Origin: Dyadobacter sp. LHD-138
Lineage (GTDB): Bacteria; Bacteroidota; Bacteroidia; Cytophagales; Spirosomataceae
NCBI RefSeq assembly: GCF_030929615.1
Contig: NZ_JAVFVU010000016.1
Location: 62,001-126,000 of the forward strand
DNA: 64,000 bases
Direction: 5' to 3'
Translations under genes and position numbers: made by a program
Notes under the pieces: model-generated
Database searches by the model: none
The model's input: the letters and a program-made list of their open reading frames with translations, nothing else
What the model was told of the DNA's origin: nothing
Part shown: positions 45,066 through 54,172 of the stretch, one piece after another
How the letters are laid out: every line of letters begins with the position of its first letter
Position numbering within the stretch: position 1 is the first letter of the stretch

Positions 45066-46085
45066 ATGAAAATTCTTGTTACCGGCGGAGCCGGTTTTAT
45101 AGGTTCACATACCGTTGTAGAACTGCATGAAGCCGGATTCGAACCTGTTATTCTTGATAATCTCTACAATTCAAATCGCGAAGTACTCAACGGAATTAAA
45201 GGCATTACGGGAAAAGAATTTCCCTTTTATGAGATTGATTGCAATGATATACAGCAGGTACGAGCTGTTTTTGAAAAAGAAAAATTCGACGGCGTTATTC
45301 ACTTTGCAGCCTACAAAGCGGTTGGAGAATCCGTTGACAAACCACTCGATTATTATGAGAACAACATTTTTTCGCTCGTTACCTTATTAAAGGTCATGAA
45401 GGAATACAATGTTGATAAATTTGTCTTCTCTTCGTCCTGCACCGTCTACGGACAGCCTGATGCGCTTCCGGTTACTGAAACCACACCGCGTAAACCCGCT
45501 ACTTCTCCATACGGCAATACCAAAGCCATGGCAGAAGATATCATCAGGGATCATGTACATGCAGCGCCGGGTATCAAAGCAATTTCTCTGCGTTATTTTA
45601 ACCCGATCGGGGCGCATAAAACTTCATTAATCGGGGAATTGCCTAATGGCGTGCCCAGCAACCTTGTGCCCTTTATCACACAAACCGCCGCTGGCCTGCG
45701 TAAGTCACTGACTGTTTTTGGCAATGATTATGATACGCCCGATGGAACCTGCGTACGCGATTTCATCCATGTGGTTGATCTGGCAAAAGCGCACCTGAAA
45801 GCACTTATTTTGCTTGATAGCCAGACAGAAAAAAATTATTATGACATATTTAATGTGGGAACAGGTCAGGGATACACCGTTCTTGAACTGATCAATACAT
45901 TTGAAAAAGTTACCGGCGTAAAGCTTAATTATTCAATCGGACCACGCAGGGAAGGTGATGTAGAAAAAATTTATGCGCAGTCGGATAAAGTAAATTCCAT
46001 TATGAAATGGAAAGCAGAGAAAACAATGGCAGATGCACTTCTTGATGCATGGAATTGGCAATTAAAAATTACTCCCAAACAATGA
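45066..46085 (+). CDS. galE: UDP-glucose 4-epimerase
   Basis: The product has 339 residues. The Rossmann NAD motif is GGAGFIGSHTV (8-18), the catalytic S and YxxxK lie in FSSSCTVYG and SPYGNTKAMAEDI, and RYFNPIGAH is typical of GalE. It interconverts UDP-glucose and UDP-galactose. The stop overlaps the ATG of rfbB by 4 bases, so sugar-nucleotide supply genes are coupled here. Confidence 0.95.
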   Translation: MKILVTGGAGFIGSHTVVELHEAGFEPVILDNLYNSNREVLNGIKGITGKEFPFYEIDCNDIQQVRAVFEKEKFDGVIHFAAYKAVGESVDKPLDYYENNIFSLVTLLKVMKEYNVDKFVFSSSCTVYGQPDALPVTETTPRKPATSPYGNTKAMAEDIIRDHVHAAPGIKAISLRYFNPIGAHKTSLIGELPNGVPSNLVPFITQTAAGLRKSLTVFGNDYDTPDGTCVRDFIHVVDLAKAHLKALILLDSQTEKNYYDIFNVGTGQGYTVLELINTFEKVTGVKLNYSIGPRREGDVEKIYAQSDKVNSIMKWKAEKTMADALLDAWNWQLKITPKQ

Positions 46086-47137
46086 AAAAGATATTAATTA
46101 CCGGTGGAGCCGGTTTCATAGGATCACACGTCGTTCGCAGATTTGTTGTACACCACCCGGAATACCACATTTACAACCTGGATGCCCTAACTTATGCAGG
46201 TAACCTGGAAAACCTGCGTGATGTTGAAAATGCGCCGAACTATACTTTTGTAAAAGGAGATATCGTTGACGCAGCCTTTATCGACAAACTGATTTCGGAA
46301 AACGATTTCCATGGAATTATTCACCTGGCGGCAGAAAGTCATGTGGATCGCTCCATTTCCGACCCGATGTCATTTGTGATGACGAACGTCGTAGGAACCG
46401 TCAATTTGCTTAATGCGGCGCGTAAAGCCTGGAAAGATAACCTGGCTGATCACCGGTTCTATCATGTTTCGACCGATGAGGTGTATGGTGAACTGCACGA
46501 TCCGGGGACTTTCTTTACCGAAACAACCAGTTACGATCCACGTTCTCCGTATTCGGCATCAAAAGCTTCTTCCGATCATTTTGTAAGGGCTTACCAGAAT
46601 ACCTATAACCTTCCGGTTGTTATTTCAAACTGTTCGAATAACTACGGACCAAATCATTTCCCGGAAAAACTTATTCCGTTGATGATCCACAACATCTTGC
46701 AAAGCAAGCCGCTTCCTGTTTACGGGAAAGGGGAAAATGTTCGTGACTGGCTTTTCGTGGAAGATCACGCCATTGCGATCGATACCATTTTCCATAAAGG
46801 TAAAAACGGCGAAACTTATAACATCGGCGGGCATAACGAGTGGAAAAACCTTGATCTGGTTTTGCTTTTGTGCCGCGTGATGGATAAAAAACTAGACCGT
46901 GCGGAAGGCGAAACAGAAAAACTGATCACCTACGTAACAGACCGCGCCGGACACGATCTGCGTTACGCGATCGATGCCACCAAGCTTTCAGAAGAACTGG
47001 GATGGAAACCATCCCTTCAGTTTGAAGAAGGACTGGAAAGAACGGTAACCTGGTATCTTGAAAATCAGGATTGGTTAAATAATGTTACATCCGGCGAATA
47101 CCAGAAATATTACGAAGGAATGTACGCAGCCAGATAA
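46082..47137 (+). CDS. rfbB: dTDP-glucose 4,6-dehydratase
   Basis: The product has 351 residues from ATG 46082 (ATGA overlap with galE). GGAGFIGSHVVRRF, HLAAESHVDRSI, VSTDEVYGEL, SPYSASKASSDHFVRAY and NCSNNYGPNHFPEKLIPLMI are the full RmlB signature. It makes dTDP-4-keto-6-deoxyglucose for rhamnose and related O-antigen sugars. rfbA follows; rfbC and rfbD are not in the window. Confidence 0.97.
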   Translation: MKKILITGGAGFIGSHVVRRFVVHHPEYHIYNLDALTYAGNLENLRDVENAPNYTFVKGDIVDAAFIDKLISENDFHGIIHLAAESHVDRSISDPMSFVMTNVVGTVNLLNAARKAWKDNLADHRFYHVSTDEVYGELHDPGTFFTETTSYDPRSPYSASKASSDHFVRAYQNTYNLPVVISNCSNNYGPNHFPEKLIPLMIHNILQSKPLPVYGKGENVRDWLFVEDHAIAIDTIFHKGKNGETYNIGGHNEWKNLDLVLLLCRVMDKKLDRAEGETEKLITYVTDRAGHDLRYAIDATKLSEELGWKPSLQFEEGLERTVTWYLENQDWLNNVTSGEYQKYYEGMYAAR

Positions 47138-47218
47138 TCGTTTGGGGTGGTTTTCAGTTTTTCAAAACCGCTCCAAACTACTAAGAACACCAACTATACA
47201 ACCATCGAAAGTTAACAA

Positions 47219-48085
47219 ATGAAAGGAATTATTTTAGCTGGTGGATCCGGCACAAGGCTTCATCCGCTTACATTGGCCGTCAGCAAGCAACTTATGCCTG
47301 TTTATGACAAGCCAATGATTTATTACCCTCTGTCCATATTAATGCTGGCCGGGATTCGTGAAATCCTTATTATTTCCACCCCGCATGACCTGCCTCATTT
47401 CGAAAAATTACTGGGTGACGGAAGCCGTTTGGGCTGTGCCATCAGTTATGCAGTGCAGCCAAGTCCGGATGGACTTGCACAGGCATTTATTATTGGTGAA
47501 GAATTTATTGGCAATGATAAAGTAGCATTGATCCTGGGCGATAATATTTTCTATGGTTCTGGTCTTTCGCAGTTGCTTCAATCCAATAATGATCCTGAAG
47601 GCGGCGTTATTTTCGCATACCAGGTCCATGACCCTGAACGTTATGGTGTAGTTGAATTTGATAAAGATTTCAACGCGCTCTCGATCGAGGAAAAACCTGA
47701 AACGCCAAAGTCGAATTACGCTGTTCCCGGATTATATTTTTATGACAATCAGGTTGTTGAAATTGCAAAAAATATCCCGCCATCACCACGTGGCGAATTG
47801 GAAATAACAGATGTTAACCGCGTTTACCTTGAAAAAGGCCAGTTAAAAGTGGGTGTTCTGAACCGCGGAACAGCCTGGCTGGACACGGGAACATTCCAGT
47901 CACTGATGCAGGCCGGACAATTTGTTCAGGTGATCGAAGAGCGCCAGGGATTGAAAGTAGGCTGTATTGAAGAGATCGCTTACCGGATGGGCTTCATCAC
48001 AGCCGACCAGCTGAAAGAAATCGCCAAACCGCTCGTTAAAAGTGGTTATGGCAAATATCTGGAGGGACTTGTTGCCCACCTGTAA
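47219..48085 (+). CDS. rfbA: glucose-1-phosphate thymidylyltransferase
   Basis: The product has 288 residues. [20 protein letters not shown] is the nucleotidyltransferase start, and [18 protein letters not shown] and LGDNIFYG with WLDTGT complete the RmlA pattern. It makes dTDP-glucose, the substrate of the preceding RfbB. An 81-base gap carries a weak hairpin (47141-47177). Confidence 0.97.
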   Translation: MKGIILAGGSGTRLHPLTLAVSKQLMPVYDKPMIYYPLSILMLAGIREILIISTPHDLPHFEKLLGDGSRLGCAISYAVQPSPDGLAQAFIIGEEFIGNDKVALILGDNIFYGSGLSQLLQSNNDPEGGVIFAYQVHDPERYGVVEFDKDFNALSIEEKPETPKSNYAVPGLYFYDNQVVEIAKNIPPSPRGELEITDVNRVYLEKGQLKVGVLNRGTAWLDTGTFQSLMQAGQFVQVIEERQGLKVGCIEEIAYRMGFITADQLKEIAKPLVKSGYGKYLEGLVAHL

Positions 48086-48097
48086 TTTTTTGAAATG

Positions 48098-48156
48098 AGC
48101 GGTTGGTATTGAGAAAGAGTAAATAGCGGCCGCCGCGCGGTTCAATACCAACTGCT
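48098..48156. repeat. 15-bp hairpin with G+C-rich loop after rfbA
   Basis: AGCGGTTGGTATTGA and TCAATACCAACTGCT pair at 14 of 15 positions. The loop contains GCGGCCGCCGCGCGG. No T run follows, so it is a repeat or mRNA-end structure rather than a standard terminator. Confidence 0.6.
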
Positions 48157-48190
48157 TTACCATTCATAATACTAACCATTCATTTGCTTA

Positions 48191-48835
48191 ATGAAGTTTC
48201 TGGCGGAAGAAATAGAAGCGTATTCCGAAGCGCACACCGAGGACGAGAACGAACTACTGAAATCCCTTAACCGGGAAACACATGCAAACGTGCTCAATCC
48301 GCGCATGCTTTCGGGGCATTTACAGGGGCGTTTTTTGTCCATGATCTCCCGCATGCTGCGTCCCGAGAAAATTTTAGAAATCGGTACCTACACCGGATAT
48401 TCGGCACTTTGTCTGTGCGAAGGTTTACAGCCCAATGGTAAACTTATCACCATTGATATCAACGAAGAATTAGAAACCCTCACCCGACGATATTTCAGCC
48501 AATCGAATTTTCTCTATCAAATTGATTACAGAATAGGGAATGCTTTGGATATTATTCCTACTTTACAGGACACTTTTGACATTGTGTTTATGGATGCAGA
48601 TAAAATTAACTACGTTTCATACTTTAATCTTTGTCTTGATAAGGTCCGGCCGGGAGGATTTATCCTTGCCGATAATGTATTGTGGAGCGGAAAAGTCTTC
48701 GATAAGGAATTGAAGAAAATTGATAAGGATACGCAGGCACTCATGGATTTCAACCGCATGGTACACGAGGACAGTCGGGTTTCCAATCTTCTTCTGCCGA
48801 TCCGGGATGGATTGATGATGCTCCAAAAATTGTAA
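48191..48835 (+). CDS. O-methyltransferase (class I, COMT-like)
   Basis: The product has 214 residues. The SAM-binding region EIGTYTGYSALCLCEGLQPNGKLITIDIN (about 60-88) and metal-linked VFMDADKINYVSYF and ILADNVLWSGKV are the caffeoyl-CoA/catechol O-methyltransferase family (YrrM-like). The acceptor is unknown; related YrrM acts on tRNA in Bacillus. It is followed by the lytic transglycosylase gene after 35 bases. Confidence 0.9.
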   Translation: MKFLAEEIEAYSEAHTEDENELLKSLNRETHANVLNPRMLSGHLQGRFLSMISRMLRPEKILEIGTYTGYSALCLCEGLQPNGKLITIDINEELETLTRRYFSQSNFLYQIDYRIGNALDIIPTLQDTFDIVFMDADKINYVSYFNLCLDKVRPGGFILADNVLWSGKVFDKELKKIDKDTQALMDFNRMVHEDSRVSNLLLPIRDGLMMLQKL

Positions 48836-48870
48836 TTCAAAATATCAAACAAGCCAAGCTTTTATTATTT

Positions 48871-51069
48871 ATGAACAAAATTTCCAACAAATACTTAAAA
48901 TTTACCTCATTCGTAATTTTATTTTTTGTTCAGTTAAACCTGGCAAAAGCACAAGGTGCTCCGGAAATTCCGGTAAGTGTCCTTTTTGGAGGAATTACAG
49001 TAAAATTTGACAGATCGGCACAAAATCTTATTGAAGAGGATATAAAAAGCCTGATGTCAAACAGGAAATTCTGGGAAGAAAAAATGGACCGGGCGATACT
49101 TTATTTCCCGATCGTCGAAAGTATTCTGATGGATGAAGAGGTACCTATTGATTTTAAATACCTTGCCGTTCAGGAAAGCTCGTTCAAACCGGATGTTGTG
49201 TCGAGTTCCAATGCCGTTGGTTTCTGGCAGTTTAAACCGGAAACAGCGATAGAGCTTAACCTCCGTGTAGACAAAGATGTTGATGAAAGAAAAAATATCA
49301 GTTCTTCAACCCATGCGGCGGCCTGGTATCTAAAAAAGAACAACCAGCAGCTCAACAACTGGGTTTCTGCATTGTATTCTTACTATCAGGGTGTAGGCGG
49401 GGTAAAAAAACTGGTTCCAGCCAGCTGGTCCTATGCTCGTGAAATTGTATTAAACAGCAAAACAGACCGTTACATGCTTCGCTTTTTTGCCCACAAAATT
49501 GCACTGGAGGCTGGCATAGAAAGACATCGCACGACAAATAATCTGGTACTGATTGAATCTGAATATGGTAAGGGCAAATCCTTCTCGGACATTTCCCGTG
49601 AACTAAGCATTTCAGAAACCGATGTTAGAAATTATAACCGCTGGGTAAGCGACAACCGAGTTCCAACCGACCGTGAATACCTTATCACGCTTCCGGTCCC
49701 AACAAATCAGGTTGCTTCGGTACGTTCCAAACTATCATTACCTGCTCAAAGTCAGCCCGTTATTACTGCATCCAACAACACGCCGGACGAAACTGGATTT
49801 CCCATATTAAAGAAATCAAATGTTAAGCCAAGTGGAAAAAACGGCAATACGTTCTACGAAATAAATGGCCTTCCGGGTATTGAAGCGCGTGCAGGTGACG
49901 ACGCCAAATCTATCGCCTCAGCCGGAAATCTTAGAAGTACACGGTTTCGCAAATACAATGACCTAACGGCCGAAATGCCGGTCATTCCGGGAAACATTTA
50001 TTACCTGGCAAGAAAAAATAAAAAAGCGGCGACGCCATTCCATACGGCCCAGACAGGAGACAGCTGGCAGAGCATTTCCCAGCAATACGGTCTGCGTTTG
50101 GTTAATCTCTTAAAATATAACCGCACGATCAGCCGGAATTATCCTTTGCAAACCGGACAGGTTGTATGGCTTAACAAAAAGCGCCCGAGAAATCAGCCGA
50201 TCGAAATTATCACGCCGAAACCTCAGGATAAGGTTACAGACCCCATGGTGGCTTCTGTTCCTACGCAGCCTCAGTCTGCGACGTCAAATGAAATTCCGGC
50301 AAACGCATCGGGTCGTAAAAAATATACACCCATTTTGGTTGACAAAAGCCAAAGCAGCATAGCAAAGGAAAATCAGGAATTTCAGCCTGGCGTTACCCCA
50401 ACCGTTGCTACACCAGCGAACGTAGAAATCCCGGTTGTTGCGGCCAAACCTTCTACCGAAAACACAAACGACCGCGTTGTGATCATCACACAGGACAATG
50501 ACGACACTTCTTTTAAACCGTCCGTAGAACCAAAGGCAACGGTGAGCAAACCGGCAACAGCTGCAAAACCAGTAGCCCGCAGATCTGATAGTAATTTATT
50601 TTCAACGCCGTCGGAAAATGCGTCAAGAACGCCTGCCAATACCCAGCCCACTGCTTTTGACAATCCACTCCCGCCGGTGAAGGAAAAACCAGCAGTAACG
50701 GCTGTTAAAGCGTCCAATACATTCCATACTGTGGAGCAAGGTCAGACCTTTTACAGTATTTCCAGAATGTACAGTCTGAGTGTGAAAGAACTGCTTTCGC
50801 TCAATAATTTGAATGATATTGTTAAATTAAGTGTTGGTCAGAAACTGATTGTTCAGAAACAGGCAGGCGATTCTGGTACTCCCAAAACCGCTTCCAGTCC
50901 AAAAACAGCTCAGGGATCCGGTACGAAAACGCACACAGTTGCATCGGGAGAAACACTTTTCCGTATTTCCCAGAATTATGGGGTTAGCGTAGAAGATATT
51001 CAAAAGCTGAATAATTTATCGGGTAACACCGTAAAAGTTGGCCAGAAGTTAAAAATACCACAACAATAA
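48871..51069 (+). CDS. MltD-like lytic transglycosylase with LysM repeats
   Basis: The product has 732 residues. A signal peptide (to about residue 28, LAKAQG) is followed by a GH23-like domain with the catalytic E102 in LAVQESSFKPDVVSSSNAVGFWQFKPETA. A LysM-like repeat lies near 390-432 (DSWQSISQQYGLRLVNLLKYN), then a Pro/Ala-rich linker and two canonical LysM repeats (about 617-660 and 688-731). It cuts peptidoglycan glycan strands in the periplasm, as MltD does. It is followed by DUF3109 after 13 bases. Confidence 0.93.
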   Translation: MNKISNKYLKFTSFVILFFVQLNLAKAQGAPEIPVSVLFGGITVKFDRSAQNLIEEDIKSLMSNRKFWEEKMDRAILYFPIVESILMDEEVPIDFKYLAVQESSFKPDVVSSSNAVGFWQFKPETAIELNLRVDKDVDERKNISSSTHAAAWYLKKNNQQLNNWVSALYSYYQGVGGVKKLVPASWSYAREIVLNSKTDRYMLRFFAHKIALEAGIERHRTTNNLVLIESEYGKGKSFSDISRELSISETDVRNYNRWVSDNRVPTDREYLITLPVPTNQVASVRSKLSLPAQSQPVITASNNTPDETGFPILKKSNVKPSGKNGNTFYEINGLPGIEARAGDDAKSIASAGNLRSTRFRKYNDLTAEMPVIPGNIYYLARKNKKAATPFHTAQTGDSWQSISQQYGLRLVNLLKYNRTISRNYPLQTGQVVWLNKKRPRNQPIEIITPKPQDKVTDPMVASVPTQPQSATSNEIPANASGRKKYTPILVDKSQSSIAKENQEFQPGVTPTVATPANVEIPVVAAKPSTENTNDRVVIITQDNDDTSFKPSVEPKATVSKPATAAKPVARRSDSNLFSTPSENASRTPANTQPTAFDNPLPPVKEKPAVTAVKASNTFHTVEQGQTFYSISRMYSLSVKELLSLNNLNDIVKLSVGQKLIVQKQAGDSGTPKTASSPKTAQGSGTKTHTVASGETLFRISQNYGVSVEDIQKLNNLSGNTVKVGQKLKIPQQ

Positions 51070-51082
51070 ATAAAAATTCACT

Positions 51083-51685
51083 GTGATACTGATTGATAAT
51101 ACATGCATCAGCGATGACATCGAGGACCAGCTTTTTGTCTGTAACCTTGATAAATGTATGGGTGCATGCTGTGTAGAAGGAGATTCAGGTGCTCCGCTCG
51201 ACGCTGAGGAGCTGCCGATACTGGAAAGCATTTATAAATATGTGGAGCCGTATCTGACCGAAGAAGGGAAAAAAGTTATTGCAGCAGAAGGTACTTACAC
51301 AACAGACTTCGAAGGAGACTATGTAACGCCGGTTATCAACGGAAAAGAATGTGCCTATGCCATTTATGATGAACGGAAAATTCTGAAATGTGGCATAGAA
51401 CAAGCGTACAACGACGGAAAAATTGACTATAAAAAGCCAATTTCCTGCCATTTGTATCCCATTCGCGTGACGAAATATGAGCAATACCATGCGCTTAATT
51501 ACGACCGCTGGGAAATATGCAGTCCGGCATGCAGTTTCGGCCAGGAATTAGGTGTTCCGCTATACCAGTTCCTGAAAGAACCGCTGATCCGCGCATACGG
51601 ACCGAAATGGTATAGAGAATTAACCCGGGAAATCAATGAGCGCAAAGAAGCCAGAACAAATTCAGGATCTGAAACCCAAAAATGA
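51083..51685 (+). CDS. DUF3109 family cysteine-rich protein
   Basis: The product has 200 residues from GTG 51083. Eleven cysteines in groups ([45 protein letters not shown]) mark the DUF3109 family and suggest an iron-sulfur or zinc site. Function is unknown; similar YkgJ-type zinc/iron proteins share the CxxC layout. It overlaps the alkyltransferase-like gene by 50 bases in another frame. Confidence 0.88.
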   Translation: MILIDNTCISDDIEDQLFVCNLDKCMGACCVEGDSGAPLDAEELPILESIYKYVEPYLTEEGKKVIAAEGTYTTDFEGDYVTPVINGKECAYAIYDERKILKCGIEQAYNDGKIDYKKPISCHLYPIRVTKYEQYHALNYDRWEICSPACSFGQELGVPLYQFLKEPLIRAYGPKWYRELTREINERKEARTNSGSETQK

Positions 51686-52001
51686 TTTTTTTGAAAATGT
51701 TTATGATGTGGTCCGCATGATACCAAAAGGTAGGGTTACGTCTTACGGAGCCATTGCCTCCTATCTTGGTTCAAAACGCGGAGCAAGAATGGTAGGCTGG
51801 GCAATGGGAAATAGCTACACCCAACACAATGTTCCGGCCCACAGGGTAGTAAACCGAGATGGGCTGCTGAGTGCAAAACATCTTTTCGAAACCCCAACAA
51901 CCATGCAGGAAAGATTGGAAAGTGAAGGTGTGGTTGTAAAAAATGATGTGGTCCAGGACTGGGCAACCCGCTTCTGGGATCCGGAAAAAGAATTATTATA
52001 A
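51636..52001 (+). CDS. alkyltransferase-like (ATL/MGMT-fold) protein
   Basis: The product has 121 residues. [37 protein letters not shown] and [11 protein letters not shown] give the MGMT DNA-binding domain. In true O6-methylguanine methyltransferases the motif is PCHRV; here it is P67-A68-H69-R70-V71, so the methyl-accepting Cys is absent, as in ATL proteins, which flag lesions for nucleotide excision repair. The start at 51636 lies 50 bases inside DUF3109. A later ATG (MIPKG, 51717) would lose part of the fold. Confidence 0.9.
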   Translation: MSAKKPEQIQDLKPKNDFFENVYDVVRMIPKGRVTSYGAIASYLGSKRGARMVGWAMGNSYTQHNVPAHRVVNRDGLLSAKHLFETPTTMQERLESEGVVVKNDVVQDWATRFWDPEKELL

Positions 52002-52011
52002 TCCCGTTAAA

Positions 52012-52058
52012 ATACGAAAAGAGCTCCGCCATTGATATGACAAAGCTCTTTTTCGTAT
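52012..52058. terminator. bidirectional terminator after the ATL gene
   Basis: ATACGAAAAGAGCT and AGCTCTTTTTCGTAT pair with one bulged A, an 18-base loop between. It lies between convergent genes ending at 52001 and 52067. Confidence 0.8.
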
Positions 52059-52066
52059 CGGGGTGC

Positions 52067-52465
52067 TTACAAAAGGATCACTTTGGTAGTGGAAGAAGAT
52101 ACCTCTACCTTTTTAGTGATTTTAGTATTTTTCCCCATCATAACGAAGTAATACGTCCCCTCGTCTACCTCTTCAAGATCAAAAACCCGGCGATACAGGT
52201 CTTCGCTGTTTTTTCTGAGTACTTCCTGATAAATAATCTTACCGTGATTGTCTCTCAAAATAATGGTCACGTTGGCATCCGGAATTTTATCGATCGCCAG
52301 CTTCACCTTATTGGTGTTTGCCACTCTGTACAACGAAGCATCAAAGGCCTTCGCCGCTTTGGCTTCTTTTTTTTCGGTTCCCTCTTCTTTTGCGTAGCTA
52401 AAAGATAAAGTTGACAAGGCTAGTCCAAGGGACAAAACTAATTTTGAAATGTTTGTAATTTTCAT
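52067..52465 (-). CDS. small secreted protein of unknown function
   Basis: The product has 132 residues from ATG 52465 (the frame runs to 52504; the signal peptide SKLVLSLGLALSTLSFSYA fixes the start). A Lys/Glu-rich stretch (KEEGTEKKEAKAAKAF) is followed by a beta-sandwich-like region (VTIILRDNHGKIIYQEVL, EGTYYFVMMGKNTKITKKVEV). This resembles a single T9SS-style or CNA-like beta module but without its hallmark residues. It is probably a periplasmic or surface protein. Confidence 0.7.
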   Translation of the reverse strand: MKITNISKLVLSLGLALSTLSFSYAKEEGTEKKEAKAAKAFDASLYRVANTNKVKLAIDKIPDANVTIILRDNHGKIIYQEVLRKNSEDLYRRVFDLEEVDEGTYYFVMMGKNTKITKKVEVSSSTTKVILL

Positions 52466-52695
52466 GGCTATATATTTTATAAGATTGAACATTCCATATA
52501 ACATGGATATCCTCTTACTAAAAAAGCCTGTGCCAAATCAGAAACACGTTTCAAATAAATGCTGATTCATTACATAACTAATTAATTTTAAGCATATTAA
52601 TGAAATTACATTTAAAAACCAGTGTCCGATTCTTGTGTTCAATACCGAACATTATTTTTCGATAGCGAACATACCGGACACTGATTCATAGGTAT

Positions 52696-53274
52696 TTATA
52701 TTTTGTTTTTGCCTCGGCTCTCATTTGCTATTTTCTGGATCATTGGAAGTTTACTTGCCGGGATCAGGTTTTTATAATCCCAAAATGCCGACACACAGAC
52801 GATTTTCCATTCTCCGTTGATCTTCTCCATAAGCCTGACTTCTTTGCTGTGGTGAAAGTATTTTTCGGGCTTATCGCTGTTAAATTGATCCCAGGTAAGG
52901 TAGGCAACATTATCCCCGTAAAATTTATAAAGCATATTTTTCCGTTCCACTTTGGGGTGACTGGAAACGGGCTCAGGATTTTCTGCTATATATTTTCCTA
53001 TTTGCTTGTTGATGTCTTCCCAACCTACGTTGGAATCGAAGGTACCATCGTCATTACTCCATGCCTGAAATGCATAATCGGTTTGTGCATAGTTTGATTT
53101 CCATGCTTCATAATCTCTGGCAAAAAAGGACTGCGTTTCCTTTTCTATGGTTGCGGCGATGGCTTTTTTTTCCTTTTCAATATTTGCACTCTGAGTTGCT
53201 TCATCCTGTTTTTCATTTTTTGCGCAGGATACGCAGAGCAAACTGCCGATAAGAAATAATGATAGTGATTTCAT
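52696..53274 (-). CDS. lipoprotein with SnoaL/NTF2-like domain
   Basis: The product has 192 residues. A lipoprotein signal (LFLIGSLLCVSC, Cys17) is followed by a Lys/Glu/Gln-rich linker. The NTF2-like fold then shows ETQSFFARDYEAWKSNYAQ, VAYLTWDQFN and KEVRLMEKINGEWKIVCVSAFW. The fold binds small ligands or acts as a simple enzyme in many contexts; no role can be assigned. Confidence 0.78.
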   Translation of the reverse strand: MKSLSLFLIGSLLCVSCAKNEKQDEATQSANIEKEKKAIAATIEKETQSFFARDYEAWKSNYAQTDYAFQAWSNDDGTFDSNVGWEDINKQIGKYIAENPEPVSSHPKVERKNMLYKFYGDNVAYLTWDQFNSDKPEKYFHHSKEVRLMEKINGEWKIVCVSAFWDYKNLIPASKLPMIQKIANESRGKNKI

Positions 53275-53574
53275 TGTCTTGATATTTAGTTTGATAGATT
53301 GTAAAAATTATGGTTCTCTTGTTCGTTGCATTATCGTTCAATATTTTTTAATAAAATACAGTCATTTTATAACCGTTCAACGAAAGAAAGTTACAATATA
53401 TATAAAATTAAAACAAGATAAAGAGTGCTTATTTTAATCTAAAAAACAGTCTCAATTTGACTATTTTCGAAATAAAATACTTCGGAAAGACGTGGAAATC
53501 CCAACAACAGCAGACTCCCGGATTTTGGATGCCGCTTTTGTTATTTTTTGAGAAAAGAAACCTGAATAGATCTG
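53275..53574. other. intergenic region before the NTF2-like lipoprotein
   Basis: This 300-base A+T-rich stretch holds the upstream region of the minus-strand lipoprotein gene and the 3' flank of the GtrA gene. I see no gene and no clear hairpin in it. Confidence 0.4.
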
Positions 53575-54063
53575 TTATTGAGCCAATAAACTTTTCAACC
53601 GGCCGTAAAAACCGGTGTCCTTAAAAGTAAATCTTTTGTGCAGAATGTAATTGCTCATAAAACTCAGCGCCATACAGGTCAGCTGGCTGAACAGCTTGTT
53701 GATATCGACCAGTTTTACTGAAAACGGGATGGTAAACTTCCATTCGCCGACCACAATTAACGTTAACCGGTAAAGCGCATCAGAGCCGTACACGGTGATG
53801 CAAAAGGAAAGCACAGTAACGAAGAAAAACTTAATCTTTTCCCGATGGTTCTTCGATTTATTTTTCGAATTGAAGGCGAATATTTTAGCAAGAAAAAAGC
53901 CGGCAACGGATGCAACCAGATAACCCCCCGTTAGCGACTGACGATAACTTATCGAAAACCAGTCCTGCGCCAATGTTCCGATGATCAGCTGGATCAACGC
54001 ACCGGTAGCCGCCACGAGGAAATAAGCGAAGATATCCCGTTTGTTTAACAATTCATTTTCCAT
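53575..54063 (-). CDS. GtrA-family membrane protein
   Basis: The product has 162 residues and four membrane segments: FAYFLVAATGALIQLIIG, GGYLVASVAGFFLAKIFAF, FFFVTVLSFCITVYGS and LFSQLTCMALSFMSNYILHKRFTF. The last, NYILHKRFTF, is the GtrA hallmark. Family members help move lipid-linked sugars across the membrane in glycan synthesis. No glycosyltransferase is adjacent here; the symporter gene is 109 bases upstream on the same strand. Confidence 0.87.
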   Translation of the reverse strand: MENELLNKRDIFAYFLVAATGALIQLIIGTLAQDWFSISYRQSLTGGYLVASVAGFFLAKIFAFNSKNKSKNHREKIKFFFVTVLSFCITVYGSDALYRLTLIVVGEWKFTIPFSVKLVDINKLFSQLTCMALSFMSNYILHKRFTFKDTGFYGRLKSLLAQ

Positions 54064-54172
54064 GGTAGGTGCAAGCGTGTGCTATTGTAGCAAGTTGATA
54101 GGTGGAATACGGGAAAACTGAATTTGTCCGGGATCACAGCGACACTTCGGACAAATTCAGTTCAATCTATTT

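Noticed and set aside
47141..47177. Hairpin between rfbB and rfbA as a terminator
   Set aside because: It has two non-Watson-Crick positions and no T run, and the flanking genes belong to one pathway, so I did not list it as a feature.
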